Shown piece by piece: positions 34,969 through 43,128 of a stretch of 64,000 bases of DNA. Source of the stretch: Bacteroidota bacterium (GTDB lineage Bacteria; Chlamydiota; Chlamydiia; Chlamydiales; FEN-1388); contig JABDGV010000002.1 of the NCBI GenBank assembly GCA_013285825.1, positions 1 to 64,000 of the forward strand, given 5' to 3'. The position numbers were made by a program, and so were the translations under genes. The notes under the pieces were generated by a model. It made no database searches, had not been told where the DNA came from, and was given only the letters and a program-made list of their open reading frames with translations. Each line of letters starts with the position of its first letter. Positions within the stretch are counted from its first letter, which is position 1.

Positions 34969-35940
34969 ATGCAAATACTAAAGAAACTATGTCTATATTT
35001 ACCTTTCTTCATTCTTCTCTTAGTTGCTTCCGGCTGCAGTTCCCAAAAGGTTATTGTAAATGGATTGGATGAGAGAGAAGCTAATGAGATACTTGTATTC
35101 CTAGCTGGCAAAGGCATTGACGCTGACAAAATACAGGCAAAGAGTGCAGGACCTGGAGCTGCCAGTGGACCTACTTTATTTGATGTCTATGTCGATAATG
35201 ACAAAGTGACCGATGCTTTAGCTCTTCTCAATGCTGCCGGGCTGCCTCGACGAGAGCCTGAAAGGCTTTTACAGCTTTTTAACCAAGGGGGACTTGTCCC
35301 ATCAGAAATGCAGGAGAAAATTCGCTATCAGCAAGGGCTTGCTAATCAGATCGATGATATGATTATGCATATTGACGGCATTTTAGATGCTCAAGTTCAG
35401 CTCTCTTTCCCTGAGGAGAATCCTCTCAATCCAGGAGAGCAAACTGGTGAAGTGACCGCGTCCGTTTTTATCAAGCATAATGGCGTTCTCGATGATCCAA
35501 ACAGCCAACTGATCTCAAAGATTCGAAGGCTCGTTGCTAGCAGTGTCGAGGGGCTTAAATTTGAAAATGTGACTGTCATACCTGTTAGGGCTCGATTTGC
35601 AGAAGAGAGTGCACAGCAAGCTGCCGCTAATCAGAATAATGCTCATCTTGCTCGTGTGTGGACTATTGTATTAGCTCAAGAATCAATCCCAAGATTCCAA
35701 TTCATTTTTTTCAGCTTGGCGATTCTCTGTTGTATTCTTGTTCTTATAGTTGCATGGCTTCTTTGGAAGCTGATTCCGATAGCTGAAAAGAGCGGCGGAG
35801 TATCTAAAATATTTTCTATGCACCCTATGGATGTAACAGAGAAAGAAATCGAAGAAGAATCAGTGCCTATAGAAAAGCCTATAGATAAAAAAGAGGATGA
35901 TAAAGGCTCCAAAGTTCAAGAGAATATTGAGTCGATGTAA
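34969..35940 (+). CDS. sctJ: type III secretion inner-membrane ring lipoprotein SctJ, copy 1
   Basis: 323 residues. A lipoprotein signal peptide ends in L-V-A-S-G-C at about residue 23. The YscJ/FliF ring domains follow: D-E-R-E-A-N-E-I-L-V-F-L and the segment E-R-L-L-Q-L-F-N-Q-G-G-L-V-P-S, then I-D-G-I-L-D-A-Q-V-Q-L-S-F-P-E-E. A transmembrane helix near 245-268 and a charged cytoplasmic tail end the protein. SctJ forms the inner-membrane ring of the injectisome. Most residues are identical to copy 2 downstream, with differences in the linkers and tail. Confidence 0.95.
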   Translation: MQILKKLCLYLPFFILLLVASGCSSQKVIVNGLDEREANEILVFLAGKGIDADKIQAKSAGPGAASGPTLFDVYVDNDKVTDALALLNAAGLPRREPERLLQLFNQGGLVPSEMQEKIRYQQGLANQIDDMIMHIDGILDAQVQLSFPEENPLNPGEQTGEVTASVFIKHNGVLDDPNSQLISKIRRLVASSVEGLKFENVTVIPVRARFAEESAQQAAANQNNAHLARVWTIVLAQESIPRFQFIFFSLAILCCILVLIVAWLLWKLIPIAEKSGGVSKIFSMHPMDVTEKEIEEESVPIEKPIDKKEDDKGSKVQENIESM

Positions 35941-36039
35941 AAAATTAAGAAGATAATTCCTCGACTGCAATCATAAATCGCTGAGTGAAAATAAATAATA
36001 CTATCCCTTAGGATCTAAAAGACACGACGGAGTTAACTT

Positions 36040-37008
36040 ATGCAAATTCTGAAGAAATGCCAGTTCGTATACTTCTTAATTCTTCTCTTAGTTGCTTCCG
36101 GCTGCAGTTCCCAAAAGGTTATTGTTAATGGCTTGGATGAACGGGAAGCCAACGAGGTAATTGTATTCTTAGCAGGCAAGAACATAGATGCTAACAAAAT
36201 TCAGGCAAAGAGTGAGGCTCCTGGAGGCGGCGGAGGACCCGCTATGTTTGATATTTATGTTGATAGCGACAAAGTAACTGAAGCTTTAGCTCTTCTCAAT
36301 GCCAATGGATTACCTAGGCGCAGACCTGAGAGGCTTTTGGAACTTTTTACTCAGGGCGGACTCGTTCCATCAGAAATGCAGGACAAGATTCGCTATCAGC
36401 AAGGGCTTGCAGCGCAAATCGGTGCAATGATTAGAAAGATTGATGGTATTTTGGACGCCGAAGTTCAGCTCTCATTCCCTGAGGAAGATGTCCTAAATCC
36501 TGGGCAAATAAAGGGCGACGTAACAGCATCGGTCTTTGTTAAGCATAATGGAGTTTTAGACGATCCAAACAGCCATCTGATTACAAAAATTCGACGACTT
36601 GTGGCAAGTAGTGTGCAGGGGCTTAAATTTGAAAACGTGACAGTTATTCCCGACAGGGCTCGATTTGCTGAATCAACTGCGCAAAAAGCAGCGGCCAACC
36701 AGGGCAATGTTGATCTTGCCCGTGTGTGGACTATTGTACTTGCTCAAGAATCGATCTCAAGATTTCAGTTCATTTTCTTTAGTTTGACGATTCTTTGTTG
36801 TATTTTTGTTTTTACTACGGCATGGCTCGCTTGGAAGCTCGTTCCCTTAGCTGCACACCACGGCGGAGTTTCCAAAATTTTTTCTATACATCCTATCGAA
36901 GAGATGGAGAAAGAATCTGAAGAAAAGCCTGTCGCAACTGAGAAGACAGAAGAGAAAAAGGAAGAAGATAAGGGTCCTAAAGTTCAAGAGAATATTGAGT
37001 CGATGTAA
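36040..37008 (+). CDS. sctJ: type III secretion ring lipoprotein SctJ, copy 2
   Basis: 322 residues. Same layout as copy 1: lipobox L-V-A-S-G-C, two ring domains, transmembrane helix near 244-268, acidic Lys/Glu-rich tail ending K-V-Q-E-N-I-E-S-M as in copy 1. The upstream 60 bases are also duplicated, including GCTGAGTGAAA (35980-35990), a remnant of the end of the HEAT-like gene. This shows a tandem duplication with a unit of about 1070 bp. Both reading frames are intact, so both copies are probably expressed. It is followed five bases later by sctK. Confidence 0.95.
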   Translation: MQILKKCQFVYFLILLLVASGCSSQKVIVNGLDEREANEVIVFLAGKNIDANKIQAKSEAPGGGGGPAMFDIYVDSDKVTEALALLNANGLPRRRPERLLELFTQGGLVPSEMQDKIRYQQGLAAQIGAMIRKIDGILDAEVQLSFPEEDVLNPGQIKGDVTASVFVKHNGVLDDPNSHLITKIRRLVASSVQGLKFENVTVIPDRARFAESTAQKAAANQGNVDLARVWTIVLAQESISRFQFIFFSLTILCCIFVFTTAWLAWKLVPLAAHHGGVSKIFSIHPIEEMEKESEEKPVATEKTEEKKEEDKGPKVQENIESM

Positions 37009-37013
37009 TACGT

Positions 37014-37823
37014 ATGAACCATCTTCGTGAAGTTACAAACTCTTTTGGTCTGTTGAATAACGATTCCTTTCTCGCGTTTTTGTCTGAAGTAGATCTAAAC
37101 AACCTTGGATCAACGGATGAAAATAAATCTGCCTCTATACTAGATCCAAGAACCCCATTAGAAGTTCTTCATCCCTCCTGGGTTAAGTGGAAAATTGTTC
37201 AATTGCCAAACAAAGAGCGGTCATTTTTTGAACCCTTGCATGAGAAAATAATGACCTCGGGGGCAATTCCAGAGGAAATGAGAGTACTGCTTCTATCGCA
37301 TCTATTTAATACTCAAGAAGATTATGCGCTCCCGGATAAATCGCATGTCACAGATTCTCCTTTAGCAGTTCTTCTTGATAAGCCTCGCGGCTTCTTTGAT
37401 TCACTCTTCATGTGTATGGGGTGCCATTTTTTAGCTCAAGGGTTGCGTAAGGTAATCGGTAAAAAAGAGATCGACAAGGTTTTAAATAGCCTCGACATAA
37501 CTTCACAGCGCTATTTGCGAAAACTTCTCTTTGCACCAAAGAAAATGGCTGTAGCGACGATAGAAGTTAAATCCTTGGAAGATCAGCCTGAAGCGCTTAA
37601 AATCCAAGTTTTTGAGTCTGGGAAACAAGTTTTTGAACAGCTTTTAAAGGCACAAAGCGATGAATTTCGTTGGTATTTTTTTAGGCGTTATGAAGTTGAA
37701 TTTGCCCAAGAGCTATCCTATCAAAAAATGGATACGATAGAAGGTCTCGACCCTAAGTCGGTTGATGCCTGGAATACTAATGTATGCATGATTGTGAAGT
37801 ATCTTGAAACTGTAGGAGAGTAA
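37014..37823 (+). CDS. sctK: putative type III secretion sorting-platform protein SctK
   Basis: 269 residues, cytoplasmic, no membrane segments. Located exactly between sctJ and sctL, where Chlamydia has the CT560 gene. The recognisable family features are weak: a H-P-S-W-V-K-W motif near residue 50 and L-S-H-L-F-N, followed by a helical C-terminal half with L-L-F-A-P-K-K-M-A. SctK links the ATPase/stator to the cytoplasmic ring. The call depends mainly on position. Confidence 0.6.
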   Translation: MNHLREVTNSFGLLNNDSFLAFLSEVDLNNLGSTDENKSASILDPRTPLEVLHPSWVKWKIVQLPNKERSFFEPLHEKIMTSGAIPEEMRVLLLSHLFNTQEDYALPDKSHVTDSPLAVLLDKPRGFFDSLFMCMGCHFLAQGLRKVIGKKEIDKVLNSLDITSQRYLRKLLFAPKKMAVATIEVKSLEDQPEALKIQVFESGKQVFEQLLKAQSDEFRWYFFRRYEVEFAQELSYQKMDTIEGLDPKSVDAWNTNVCMIVKYLETVGE

Positions 37824-37829
37824 ACAGTA

Positions 37830-38501
37830 GTGGAAACTAAAAAACGCTATTTTGCCTTATTACGAGAGCCTGGCAAGCCCACTGAAGTGGCAACAGCTCC
37901 CTACAGCCATGTTATTCCCGCTAAAGAATTTTCTGAGCTTGTCTCTGGCCAGGAGCTTCTCGCAATCGTTCAAAAAGATGCCTTGGATTATAGACAAAAA
38001 GTCACAGAAGAATGTGAAAAAATCAAGGAAGAGGCCCATCGCGATGGATTTGCAGCCGGATTTCAAGCATGGGGAGAGATGATTGCGCTTTTAGAAAAAG
38101 AGATTGCACGAGTTCGCGATGAGATGCAGAAGAGCATTATGCCAATTTCTGTGAGGGCTGCTAAGAAGATTGTAGGCGCTGAAATTAAACAAAGACCGGA
38201 AGCTATTGAAGAAATTGTGATGGCAACCGCCAAGGTTGTTGCGCAACATAAAAAAATTGTTATCTACGTCTGCCATCAAGATTTTGCGCAGCTTGAGAGT
38301 GGAAAGAATAAGCTTAAGAATGTCTTTGAAGAGCTTGAGTCGCTTTCTATTCGTGAACGGGATGATTTGACCCCTGGTGATTGTATTATTGAGACTGAAG
38401 GGGGTATTATAAATGCCCGACTGCAGGATCGTTGGCTGACGCTAGAAGCAGCCCTACAGTCCATGCAGGAGTCTATTGGTGTAAAAGGTGGTTCAAAGTG
38501 A
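37830..38501 (+). CDS. sctL: type III secretion stator protein SctL
   Basis: 223 residues, starting with GTG at 37830. A FliH/SctL-like protein: a long helical region with many Glu/Lys (about 50-105), including A-G-F-Q-A-W, then a V-ATPase-E-like C-terminal domain with A-A-K-K-I-V-G-A-E-I and D-L-T-P-G-D-C-I-I-E-T-E-G-G-I-I-N-A-R, highly typical of FliH. It holds the SctN ATPase at the injectisome base. The TGA stop overlaps the GTG start of sctR. Confidence 0.88.
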   Translation: METKKRYFALLREPGKPTEVATAPYSHVIPAKEFSELVSGQELLAIVQKDALDYRQKVTEECEKIKEEAHRDGFAAGFQAWGEMIALLEKEIARVRDEMQKSIMPISVRAAKKIVGAEIKQRPEAIEEIVMATAKVVAQHKKIVIYVCHQDFAQLESGKNKLKNVFEELESLSIRERDDLTPGDCIIETEGGIINARLQDRWLTLEAALQSMQESIGVKGGSK

Positions 38502-39409
38502 AAAATGCACTGCTGAAATATGCGTTTTTGAAAAAAGCACTGATTGCAATTTTGTTTGTGATGTTTTCAACTTTTTCTCTCTATGGGGCTGATGACGAGC
38601 CTGAGCTCGGGGCGCCAAAACAAGAAATGACTCCTCAGTTAGTTGTTCCTAAGGCCAATATCATGACACGGGCTCCTGTTAAGGTGGAAAAAACCGAAGA
38701 GGCTTCAAAGGCAGGAAATTTATTGAACTTTGAGGGGCTTCAGCGACCATCTCTAGTAATTCAGGGTACAGCGATTGTCTTTATGTCGCTCCTTCCGTTC
38801 ATCATTATGATTTTGTCCTCTTTTGTGAAGATCGTTGTCGTTTTGTCTCTTTTACGAAATGCCTTGGGCGTTCAGCAAGCACCTCCAAACCAGGTTATCA
38901 ACGGTATTGCCTTTCTTTTGAGTTTATATGTCATGTTCCCAACAGGCGTGAAAATGTATGATGCGGCTCAAGAGACAATAGCAAAAGATATACCCAAGGA
39001 GCTTTTTTCATCAGACTCAGCAGCCTATGTTGTAGCAGTAGTTGATAAAGCCAAAGAACCTTTCCGAGAATTTTTAAAGAATAATTCACTTGTTAAGCAC
39101 CAGAGGCTTTTTTATAAAATTGTCTATAAGCTCTTGCCTGAAAACTATCGGGATCAGCTCAGACCTGACGATTTTATGCTTTTGGTTCCCGCCTTTATAA
39201 CTACGCAGTTGAAGAATGCTTTTGAAATCGGGGTTTTGATCTATATTCCCTTCTTTGTTATTGACTTAGTTGTATCCAATATTTTGCTCGCGATGGGTAT
39301 GATGATGCTTTCGCCTGTGACTATTTCCATGCCATTGAAGCTGTTCTTATTGGTTATGCTCGATGGCTGGACATTGCTTATTGAAGGCCTTGTTTCAACA
39401 TTTAGATAA
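38498..39409 (+). CDS. sctR: type III secretion export apparatus protein SctR
   Basis: 303 residues from GTG at 38498 (GTGA overlap with the sctL stop), which gives a signal peptide of about 31 residues ending S-L-Y-G-A; an upstream frame from 38432 would add 22 residues of sctL overlap and is unlikely. Four transmembrane helices follow. The signatures S-F-V-K-I-V-V-V-L-S-L-L-R-N-A-L-G-V-Q-Q and M-G-M-M-M-L-S-P-V are those of SctR/FliP. It forms the export gate with SctS and SctT. Confidence 0.95.
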   Translation: MKNALLKYAFLKKALIAILFVMFSTFSLYGADDEPELGAPKQEMTPQLVVPKANIMTRAPVKVEKTEEASKAGNLLNFEGLQRPSLVIQGTAIVFMSLLPFIIMILSSFVKIVVVLSLLRNALGVQQAPPNQVINGIAFLLSLYVMFPTGVKMYDAAQETIAKDIPKELFSSDSAAYVVAVVDKAKEPFREFLKNNSLVKHQRLFYKIVYKLLPENYRDQLRPDDFMLLVPAFITTQLKNAFEIGVLIYIPFFVIDLVVSNILLAMGMMMLSPVTISMPLKLFLLVMLDGWTLLIEGLVSTFR

Positions 39410-39422
39410 GGACTTTTAAGGT

Positions 39423-39701
39423 ATGTTTCAAACACAGATTGTTCAGCTGTCATATCAGGGGCTTCTCTTGATTCTTATCCTTTCTGCGCCGCCAGTTCTT
39501 ATTTCCATGTTTTTAGGAACTGTGGTTGCCATTTTCCAGGCTGCAACCCAAATCCAAGAGCAGACGCTTTCATTTGTTGTTAAGCTTGTCTCTGTAACTC
39601 TTACACTGATGTTTTTAGGAGGCTGGCTCGGGCAGCAGATTTTTAGCTTTTCAGCAAATATATTTACAAACTTCGCTGTCTGGAGTTTGGGAGCAGGATA
39701 A
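39423..39701 (+). CDS. sctS: type III secretion export apparatus protein SctS
   Basis: 92 residues with two transmembrane helices (about 14-38 and 52-75). The central A-T-Q-I-Q-E-Q-T-L-S-F-V-V-K loop motif is diagnostic for SctS/FliQ. Lies 13 bases after sctR. Normally sctT follows directly; here a kinase-fold gene intervenes. Confidence 0.95.
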   Translation: MFQTQIVQLSYQGLLLILILSAPPVLISMFLGTVVAIFQAATQIQEQTLSFVVKLVSVTLTLMFLGGWLGQQIFSFSANIFTNFAVWSLGAG

Positions 39702-39778
39702 TCATTACCTTTGTAATCTTTCTTTCGATGTAAATTCCCTTTTTTCGTTATACTCGTCCCAATAACTATTTTGTGAGC

Positions 39779-40714
39779 ATGAAACAATTTTTTAAATTTC
39801 AGAATCTTGTCTTGTTGGCCATCCTGGGAGTCCTCTCCTTTGCTGTTGGAAGGTTTATTCATTTTGATAAGAAGATCTCCGAGCTTGCACGGCCTGCAAA
39901 GCTGTTTGCAATCAGCAATGTGCAATCAAATTTTCCAAACGATCCGAGATGGGATGTAAAGCTCTCAGATGAGCGTGACACCTTTTTTTATGTTGTCAGC
40001 CAGCAGCAATTTAACTGGCTTGGCCGTGGAGCACAAGCCGTTGTATTTGAAAGCCAAGATGGCCGTTATGTCCTCAAGTTATTCCAACTTGGACGCCTTC
40101 GTTCAGTTCAAAAGCCAAGGCCATTTTGGAAGAGGTGGTTTTCAAAAGAAGAAGCTTCCCAGCAGCAAAGACGTATTGACCATCGTGAAGAGATCTTTTC
40201 CAGCTCAAAGCTCTGTTTTGAAGAGGTTCCTGAAGAGACTGGGATTGTTTATGTTCACTTGAACAGAACAAGAAACAAGATTAAGGGTGTTAAGCTTGTC
40301 GATCGCTTTGGGCAGTCGCACCGTATTCGAGGCGACGATGCCTGTTTTGTTCTCCAGAAAAAAGCAGTCTATTTAATTCCGACCATCACCAAGCTTATGG
40401 ACGATGGAGAAATAGACCAGGCTCAAGAGCGCGTTGACCAAGTTATTGACCTTCTCCTCACAATGGCTCAAAAAGGCTTTACTGATAATGACGACGCTCT
40501 TATCCGCAACAACAACCTCGGATTTACTCATGATCGAGCGGTCTATATTGATACGGGCCACTTGAGCAAAAATCCTGATTTGAATGTCTTAAGCCGAATG
40601 AACTATGAATTTGATGTTCGCTTATACCCATTCGAAATGTGGTTGAATCAGACCTATCCTGAGCTTGCCGATCACTATCGCACTAAAAGAGATGAGGTGC
40701 TCGCCTCGCTTTAG
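39779..40714 (+). CDS. membrane-anchored kinase-fold protein inside the type III operon
   Basis: 311 residues from ATG 39779 (a GTG at 39773 is also in frame). An N-terminal transmembrane helix (about 8-25) is followed by a domain with protein-kinase hallmarks: glycine loop G-R-G-A-Q-A-V-V-F-E near residue 83, V-L-K-L-F with the likely ATP lysine near 100, a catalytic-loop-like D-N-D-D-A-L-I-R-N-N-N near 236-246, and I-D-T-G-H-L (DFG-like) near 257. This is the pattern of atypical kinases, but the usual HRD is not present and activity is unproven. It lies between sctS and sctT on the same strand. Confidence 0.65.
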   Translation: MKQFFKFQNLVLLAILGVLSFAVGRFIHFDKKISELARPAKLFAISNVQSNFPNDPRWDVKLSDERDTFFYVVSQQQFNWLGRGAQAVVFESQDGRYVLKLFQLGRLRSVQKPRPFWKRWFSKEEASQQQRRIDHREEIFSSSKLCFEEVPEETGIVYVHLNRTRNKIKGVKLVDRFGQSHRIRGDDACFVLQKKAVYLIPTITKLMDDGEIDQAQERVDQVIDLLLTMAQKGFTDNDDALIRNNNLGFTHDRAVYIDTGHLSKNPDLNVLSRMNYEFDVRLYPFEMWLNQTYPELADHYRTKRDEVLASL

Positions 40715-40741
40715 CTGATATCTCACCTTTAGATTGGTCTT

Positions 40742-40787
40742 TAGCCATCTTGTTTACCTCGTCTTCCAAAGAGGATGTAGATGGCTA
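40742..40787 (+). terminator. stem-loop between the kinase-fold gene and sctT
   Basis: TAGCCATCT (40742-40750) pairs with AGATGGCTA (40779-40787), with CCTC/GAGG pairing inside. Only a short T-poor stretch follows, so it may be a weak terminator or processing site. The 166-base gap suggests that sctT has its own promoter here. Confidence 0.45.
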
Positions 40788-40880
40788 TTGTATTCCAGTT
40801 AGAAAGATCATCTATCTTTTTTGACTATTGTTGACTTAAGATTTAGGTGGAGTGATCTTTTTTCACTAAGGTAAATTAAA

Positions 40881-41765
40881 ATGCAGATGGGGCTCGATTA
40901 CGTTCGGCTATTTATGGAGGGTTCAGAACGCACAGGTTCTCCTCTGTCTGTACTTTCTGTCTGTTTTCTTGGAATTGCTCGAATTGCCCCCATAATCACA
41001 CTCTCTCCCTTCTTTGGGGCGAGGATCATGCCAACGGCTGCTAAAATTGGGCTTGCTATCTGCTTTTTATCTATGATCTTGCCCAAGATGGTCTTTACTA
41101 TGACCACGGCAATTCCTTTTAATGAAACGATGCTGCTTCTCTTTTGTAAAGAGATCTTGATTGGCGCAGTTTTAGGATTTTTTTCAGGCCTTCCCTTTTT
41201 AATCGTTTCATCTTCTGGGGTATTAATTGACCACCAGAGGGGCGCTGCAAGCCTTATGACGAATGACCCAACTATTCAGAACCAGTCTTCGCCTATAGGT
41301 ACTCTATATAATTTTCTGCTGATTACTATCTTCTACGCGATGGACGGCCCTTTTTATATTATTCAAGCGCTCTTTGAATCTTATGATATACTTCCCTACG
41401 ATAAGTTTGCATGGCCTGCCTTCTTGTACGAACAGAGTTTTATTCACGATAAGATTGTTAAATGCCTTCAGATCTTTGTGGCCCTTACCTTGCAACTATG
41501 CGCCCCTCCCATTATCGCCATTTTGATGACGGATACCTTCCTAGGTGTTATCAACCGATTAGCACCCCAGGTGCAGATTACCTTCTTAGGTATGGGGTTG
41601 AAGTCTTGGCTTGCTATCTTAATGGTGTGCATCGGCCTTTATCCTTTTGTCGATCAGCTTCATAAGCAGATTATCAAGTGGCTTATCGAGTTTCATGATA
41701 TAGTCCTTGCGCTGGGGCAGAAGGGCCCCGGAGATATTGTGCCCTCAGTCTTACCCGAACTTTAG
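40881..41765 (+). CDS. sctT: type III secretion export apparatus protein SctT
   Basis: 294 residues with about six transmembrane helices. SctT/FliR motifs are seen: R-I-A-P-I-I-T-L-S-P-F-F-G near residue 33, K-E-I-L-I-G-A-V-L-G-F near 90, the loop V-L-I-D-H-Q-R-G-A-A, and P-Q-V-Q-I-T-F-L-G-M-G-L-K-S. The protein closes the export gate with SctR and SctS. TAAGG precedes the ATG. Confidence 0.95.
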   Translation: MQMGLDYVRLFMEGSERTGSPLSVLSVCFLGIARIAPIITLSPFFGARIMPTAAKIGLAICFLSMILPKMVFTMTTAIPFNETMLLLFCKEILIGAVLGFFSGLPFLIVSSSGVLIDHQRGAASLMTNDPTIQNQSSPIGTLYNFLLITIFYAMDGPFYIIQALFESYDILPYDKFAWPAFLYEQSFIHDKIVKCLQIFVALTLQLCAPPIIAILMTDTFLGVINRLAPQVQITFLGMGLKSWLAILMVCIGLYPFVDQLHKQIIKWLIEFHDIVLALGQKGPGDIVPSVLPEL

Positions 41766-41772
41766 AGGTTGA

Positions 41773-42513
41773 ATGAAACCCTCATCTACTTTTTCTTTCA
41801 AAAGCCAAACATTTGTTGATTTAACCCACCCTCTCAATGCTCAAGTGGCTACCTGGGTTGGTTCTTGTGGCTTTCAGCATATCCTAAAACGCGATCATGA
41901 TGATTGTTCAACACAAACAAAATTCCGATCTTTTAGGGTTGAAATGAATGCAGGCATTGGAACGCATATGGATGCGCCCACTCACTGCTTTCCCAATGGC
42001 ATAAGCATTGCTGAAATCCCCTTAAAGGAGCTTGTGCTGCCCATTGTGGTTCTTAATGTTGCTGAAAAGGCAGATGTCGATTACCAAATCACCGTCCAAG
42101 ACGTTCTGGATTTTGAATCAAAGCATGGGCTTATTCCTTCCCGCTCTCTCGTGATTGGGTATACGGGCTGGAGCCGTTTCTGGAATGCTCCTGAGAAGTA
42201 CAGAAATGCAGATTCGTCCGGACAGGTTCATTTCCCAACTTTTAGCAAAGAGGCAGCTCAAATACTGTTTGAGAGGAAGATTTCTGGTATAGGAATAGAT
42301 ACATTATCACCTGATACAGGTACCCTTGGCTACTTTCCTACCCATGAAATTTTTTTAGGCGCTGGCAAATACATTATCGAAAATGTTGCTAACGCAGATC
42401 TTCTTCCTCCTGTTGGCGCTTGGGCTATTGCCCTTCCTTTAAAGATTGAGAATGGATCTGAAGCGCCTGTTCGTTTAATTGGATTTTATGAGGAGTTTAC
42501 TGATGAGCATTAA
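41773..42513 (+). CDS. cyclase-family metal hydrolase (kynurenine formamidase-like)
   Basis: 246 residues. The metal-binding H-x-G-T-H-x-D-x-P-x-H family motif appears as I-G-T-H-M-D-A-P-T-H-C-F at about residue 59 (the first His of the motif is replaced by N-A-G-I). V-D-L-T-H-P-L near the start and G-I-D-T-L-S-P-D also fit the cyclase family (PF04199). Members hydrolyse amides or lactones, such as N-formylkynurenine; the substrate here is not clear. It follows sctT by seven bases and overlaps ridA by 11. Confidence 0.8.
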   Translation: MKPSSTFSFKSQTFVDLTHPLNAQVATWVGSCGFQHILKRDHDDCSTQTKFRSFRVEMNAGIGTHMDAPTHCFPNGISIAEIPLKELVLPIVVLNVAEKADVDYQITVQDVLDFESKHGLIPSRSLVIGYTGWSRFWNAPEKYRNADSSGQVHFPTFSKEAAQILFERKISGIGIDTLSPDTGTLGYFPTHEIFLGAGKYIIENVANADLLPPVGAWAIALPLKIENGSEAPVRLIGFYEEFTDEH

Positions 42514-42901
42514 AAAAGTTGATACTGAACAGGCGCCTGCTGCTATTGGGCCCTATTCTCAAGCAATTGTGGTTAAGTCTTTCCAGTCATTAGTGTTTGT
42601 ATCTGGGCAGCTCCCAATTAATCCTCAAACGGGAGAGCTTCTTGAAGGCGATATTAGGGCATTAACAAAACAGGTTCTTAATAATATAGAGGCTATTTTA
42701 AAAGCTTCAGGATCAAGCATGAGCCAAGTGGTTCGAACAGATGTATTCTTGAAGGAATTAATGAGGGATTTTGTCGGCATGAACGAAGAATATGCCAACC
42801 GCTTCAACACTTTAACACCTCCTGCCCGTCAAACTATTCAGGCGGCAGAGCTGCCTAAAGGGTCATTAATCGAAATTTCCTGCATAGCGGTTTGCAATTG
42901 A
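42503..42901 (+). CDS. ridA: RidA-family enamine/imine deaminase
   Basis: 132 residues from ATG 42503 (M-S-I-K-K-V-D-T-E-Q-A-P-A-A-I-G-P-Y-S-Q). The I-G-P-Y-S-Q-A motif and the C-terminal P-A-R-Q-T-I-Q-A-A-E-L-P-K-G-S-L-I-E-I, with the catalytic arginine, are diagnostic. It removes reactive 2-aminoacrylate-type intermediates. The 5' end overlaps the cyclase gene, so they are co-translated. The combination suggests shared small-molecule clean-up. Confidence 0.93.
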   Translation: MSIKKVDTEQAPAAIGPYSQAIVVKSFQSLVFVSGQLPINPQTGELLEGDIRALTKQVLNNIEAILKASGSSMSQVVRTDVFLKELMRDFVGMNEEYANRFNTLTPPARQTIQAAELPKGSLIEISCIAVCN

Positions 42902-42913
42902 GACATCTATAGC

Positions 42914-43076
42914 GAGCCTTTTGCAAAACTCCATTCGATTGTTAAAACCGATCTTTTGTTGCGGCTGCTCTTCCCTCTTCCTCGTCTACCCAACAGGGTA
43001 TGTCATCGTAAGAGGGAAGAGCAGCCGCAATAAAATCTTCGATTTTTCCAAACAAAGCGAGGTTTGCAAAAGGCTC
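42914..43076. repeat. MITE-like element, copy 2 (163 bp)
   Basis: Outer inverted termini are GAGCCTTTTGCAAAAC (left) and, read from the right, GAGCCTTTTGCAAACC. An inner perfect stem TTGCGGCTGCTCTTCCCTCTT/AAGAGGGAAGAGCAGCCGCAA is near 42959-43030, so the element is a nested hairpin. It fills most of the gap between ridA and the oxygenase gene. The left end AAACTCCATTCGATTGTTAA matches the copies at 27743 and 49795. Confidence 0.8.
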
Positions 43077-43128
43077 TTTCCATTAATATTTCTTTTCCGT
43101 AACTAGAAAACTTTACGGAAGGTGTTCT

